A DNA stretch of 6,882 nucleotides from Candidatus Kariarchaeota archaeon (GTDB lineage: Archaea; Asgardarchaeota; Heimdallarchaeia; Heimdallarchaeales; Kariarchaeaceae). The stretch covers positions 1 to 6,882 of the forward strand of contig JAEOUB010000209.1 in the NCBI GenBank assembly GCA_016839545.1. The letters run 5' to 3'. The position numbers and the translations under genes are program-made. Each line of letters opens with the position of its first letter. Position 1 is the first letter of the stretch. The notes under the pieces are model-generated. The model ran no database searches and had not been told where the DNA came from. It was given only the letters and a program-made list of their open reading frames with translations. Below are positions 6,514-6,882 of the stretch, piece after piece.

Positions 6514-6590
6514 CTATTCCCCTTATGAACTCTTGAACGTCTTGATTTCCACTACAATTAGGAGAAAAGACATATTATGGAAAATAGAGA

Positions 6591-6881
6591 TCATTGAAAC
6601 ATTCTACGATTGAGAAATTCGAGGAAAGCCCAGAGTAGCAGATTAGCCCCGAGAATCACGGCAAATTTTGGAATCGGCAGTGTTATCTGGTTAAAGAACA
6701 GGAGGGTCTCCGCTCCCACGACGATCATCACCGGTACAATCAGGCCAATATTCCTGAAAAAGCTGGTATCGCTCTCAATATCAAACAGAGTGTATTCCCC
6801 ATTGATTTTACCAAAGAGATAGGATTTGAAGATCAGGAAGATATTGGGGAGGATTATGGCGAGGACCAGTACAATTGCAAT
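6591..6881 (-). CDS. C-terminal part of a multi-pass membrane protein (5' truncated by window edge)
   Basis: An open minus-strand frame enters at the window edge and ends at a TGA (plus-strand tca at 6591-6593), giving 96 residues. Three hydrophobic segments are visible: residues 1-18 (IAIVLVLAIILPNIFLIF), about 46-65 (IGLIVPVMIVVGAETLLFF) and about 72-90 (FAVILGANLLLWAFLEFL). A polar loop, GKINGEYTLFDIESDTS, lies between the first two, and the protein ends in a short NRRMFQ tail. Positive charges after the last span suggest a cytoplasmic C-terminus. The family is not recognised. It points the same way as the five-gene operon, with 113 bases between its stop and the preferred operon start. 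Those bases include a plausible promoter, so it is probably a separate transcription unit, although read-through is possible. Confidence 0.72.
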   Translation of the reverse strand: MAIVLVLAIILPNIFLIFKSYLFGKINGEYTLFDIESDTSFFRNIGLIVPVMIVVGAETLLFFNQITLPIPKFAVILGANLLLWAFLEFLNRRMFQ

Positions 6882-6882
6882 A

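Noticed and set aside
6561..6590. Terminator for the membrane-protein gene in the short pyrimidine-rich tracts after its stop
   Set aside because: The minus strand has only runs of four T (in TATTTTCC and GTCTTTTCTCC) and no stem. Archaeal termination here is possible but unsupported.
6610..6822. Plus-strand open frame of 70 aa near the right edge
   Set aside because: It is opposite the membrane-protein frame, whose three clean hydrophobic spans make that the coding strand.
1..6882. tRNA, rRNA, CRISPR array, insertion sequence or attachment site
   Set aside because: No direct-repeat array, transposase motif, terminal inverted repeats or tRNA-like cloverleaf was seen. Coding sequence fills nearly all of the window.

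Overview
The window is most likely archaeal. I infer this from a Rad50/SMC-type ATPase with a mid-protein CxxC zinc hook, a first operon gene that looks leaderless with an AT-rich TATA-like element about 30 bases upstream, and GGAGG-type Shine-Dalgarno sites only at internal genes. Base composition is moderate, with no strong GC bias by eye. An Asgard or euryarchaeal source is plausible, but nothing here fixes the lineage and a bacterium is not excluded.

Layout. Bases 1-150 hold the 3' end of an unidentified plus-strand gene, which converges on the main operon across a 51-base gap. Bases 202 to about 6477 are one five-gene operon on the minus strand. Bases 6591-6881 hold the C-terminal part of a minus-strand multi-pass membrane protein lying upstream of the operon in the same direction; 113 bases separate its stop from the preferred operon start.

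The operon, in transcription order, encodes: (1) a small acidic protein of 72 aa (79 aa if GTG is used); (2) a 712-aa Rad50/SMC-like ATPase with complete ABC head halves and a CxxC hook at its exact middle; (3) a 172-aa protein of no recognised family; (4) a MoxR-type AAA+ ATPase; and (5) an 838-aa protein with a C-terminal VWA domain carrying an intact MIDAS. Every junction overlaps, by 1, 4, 8 and 8 bases, so the five products are probably translated together and may act together.

MoxR plus VWA is a known chaperone/remodelling pair (RavA-ViaA, CbbQ-CbbO and NorQ-NorD are examples). What stands out is its coupling to a zinc-hook SMC-like ATPase with no Mre11 nuclease gene, plus two orphan proteins. 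My inference is that the AAA+/VWA pair loads, unloads or remodels the SMC-like complex, with the two small proteins as candidate accessory subunits. Two motif departures add interest: an Asn in place of the Walker B Asp in the MoxR ATPase, and GGGH in place of SGGE in the ABC signature of the SMC-like protein. A perfect 8-bp inverted repeat overlaps the putative promoter and first start codon.
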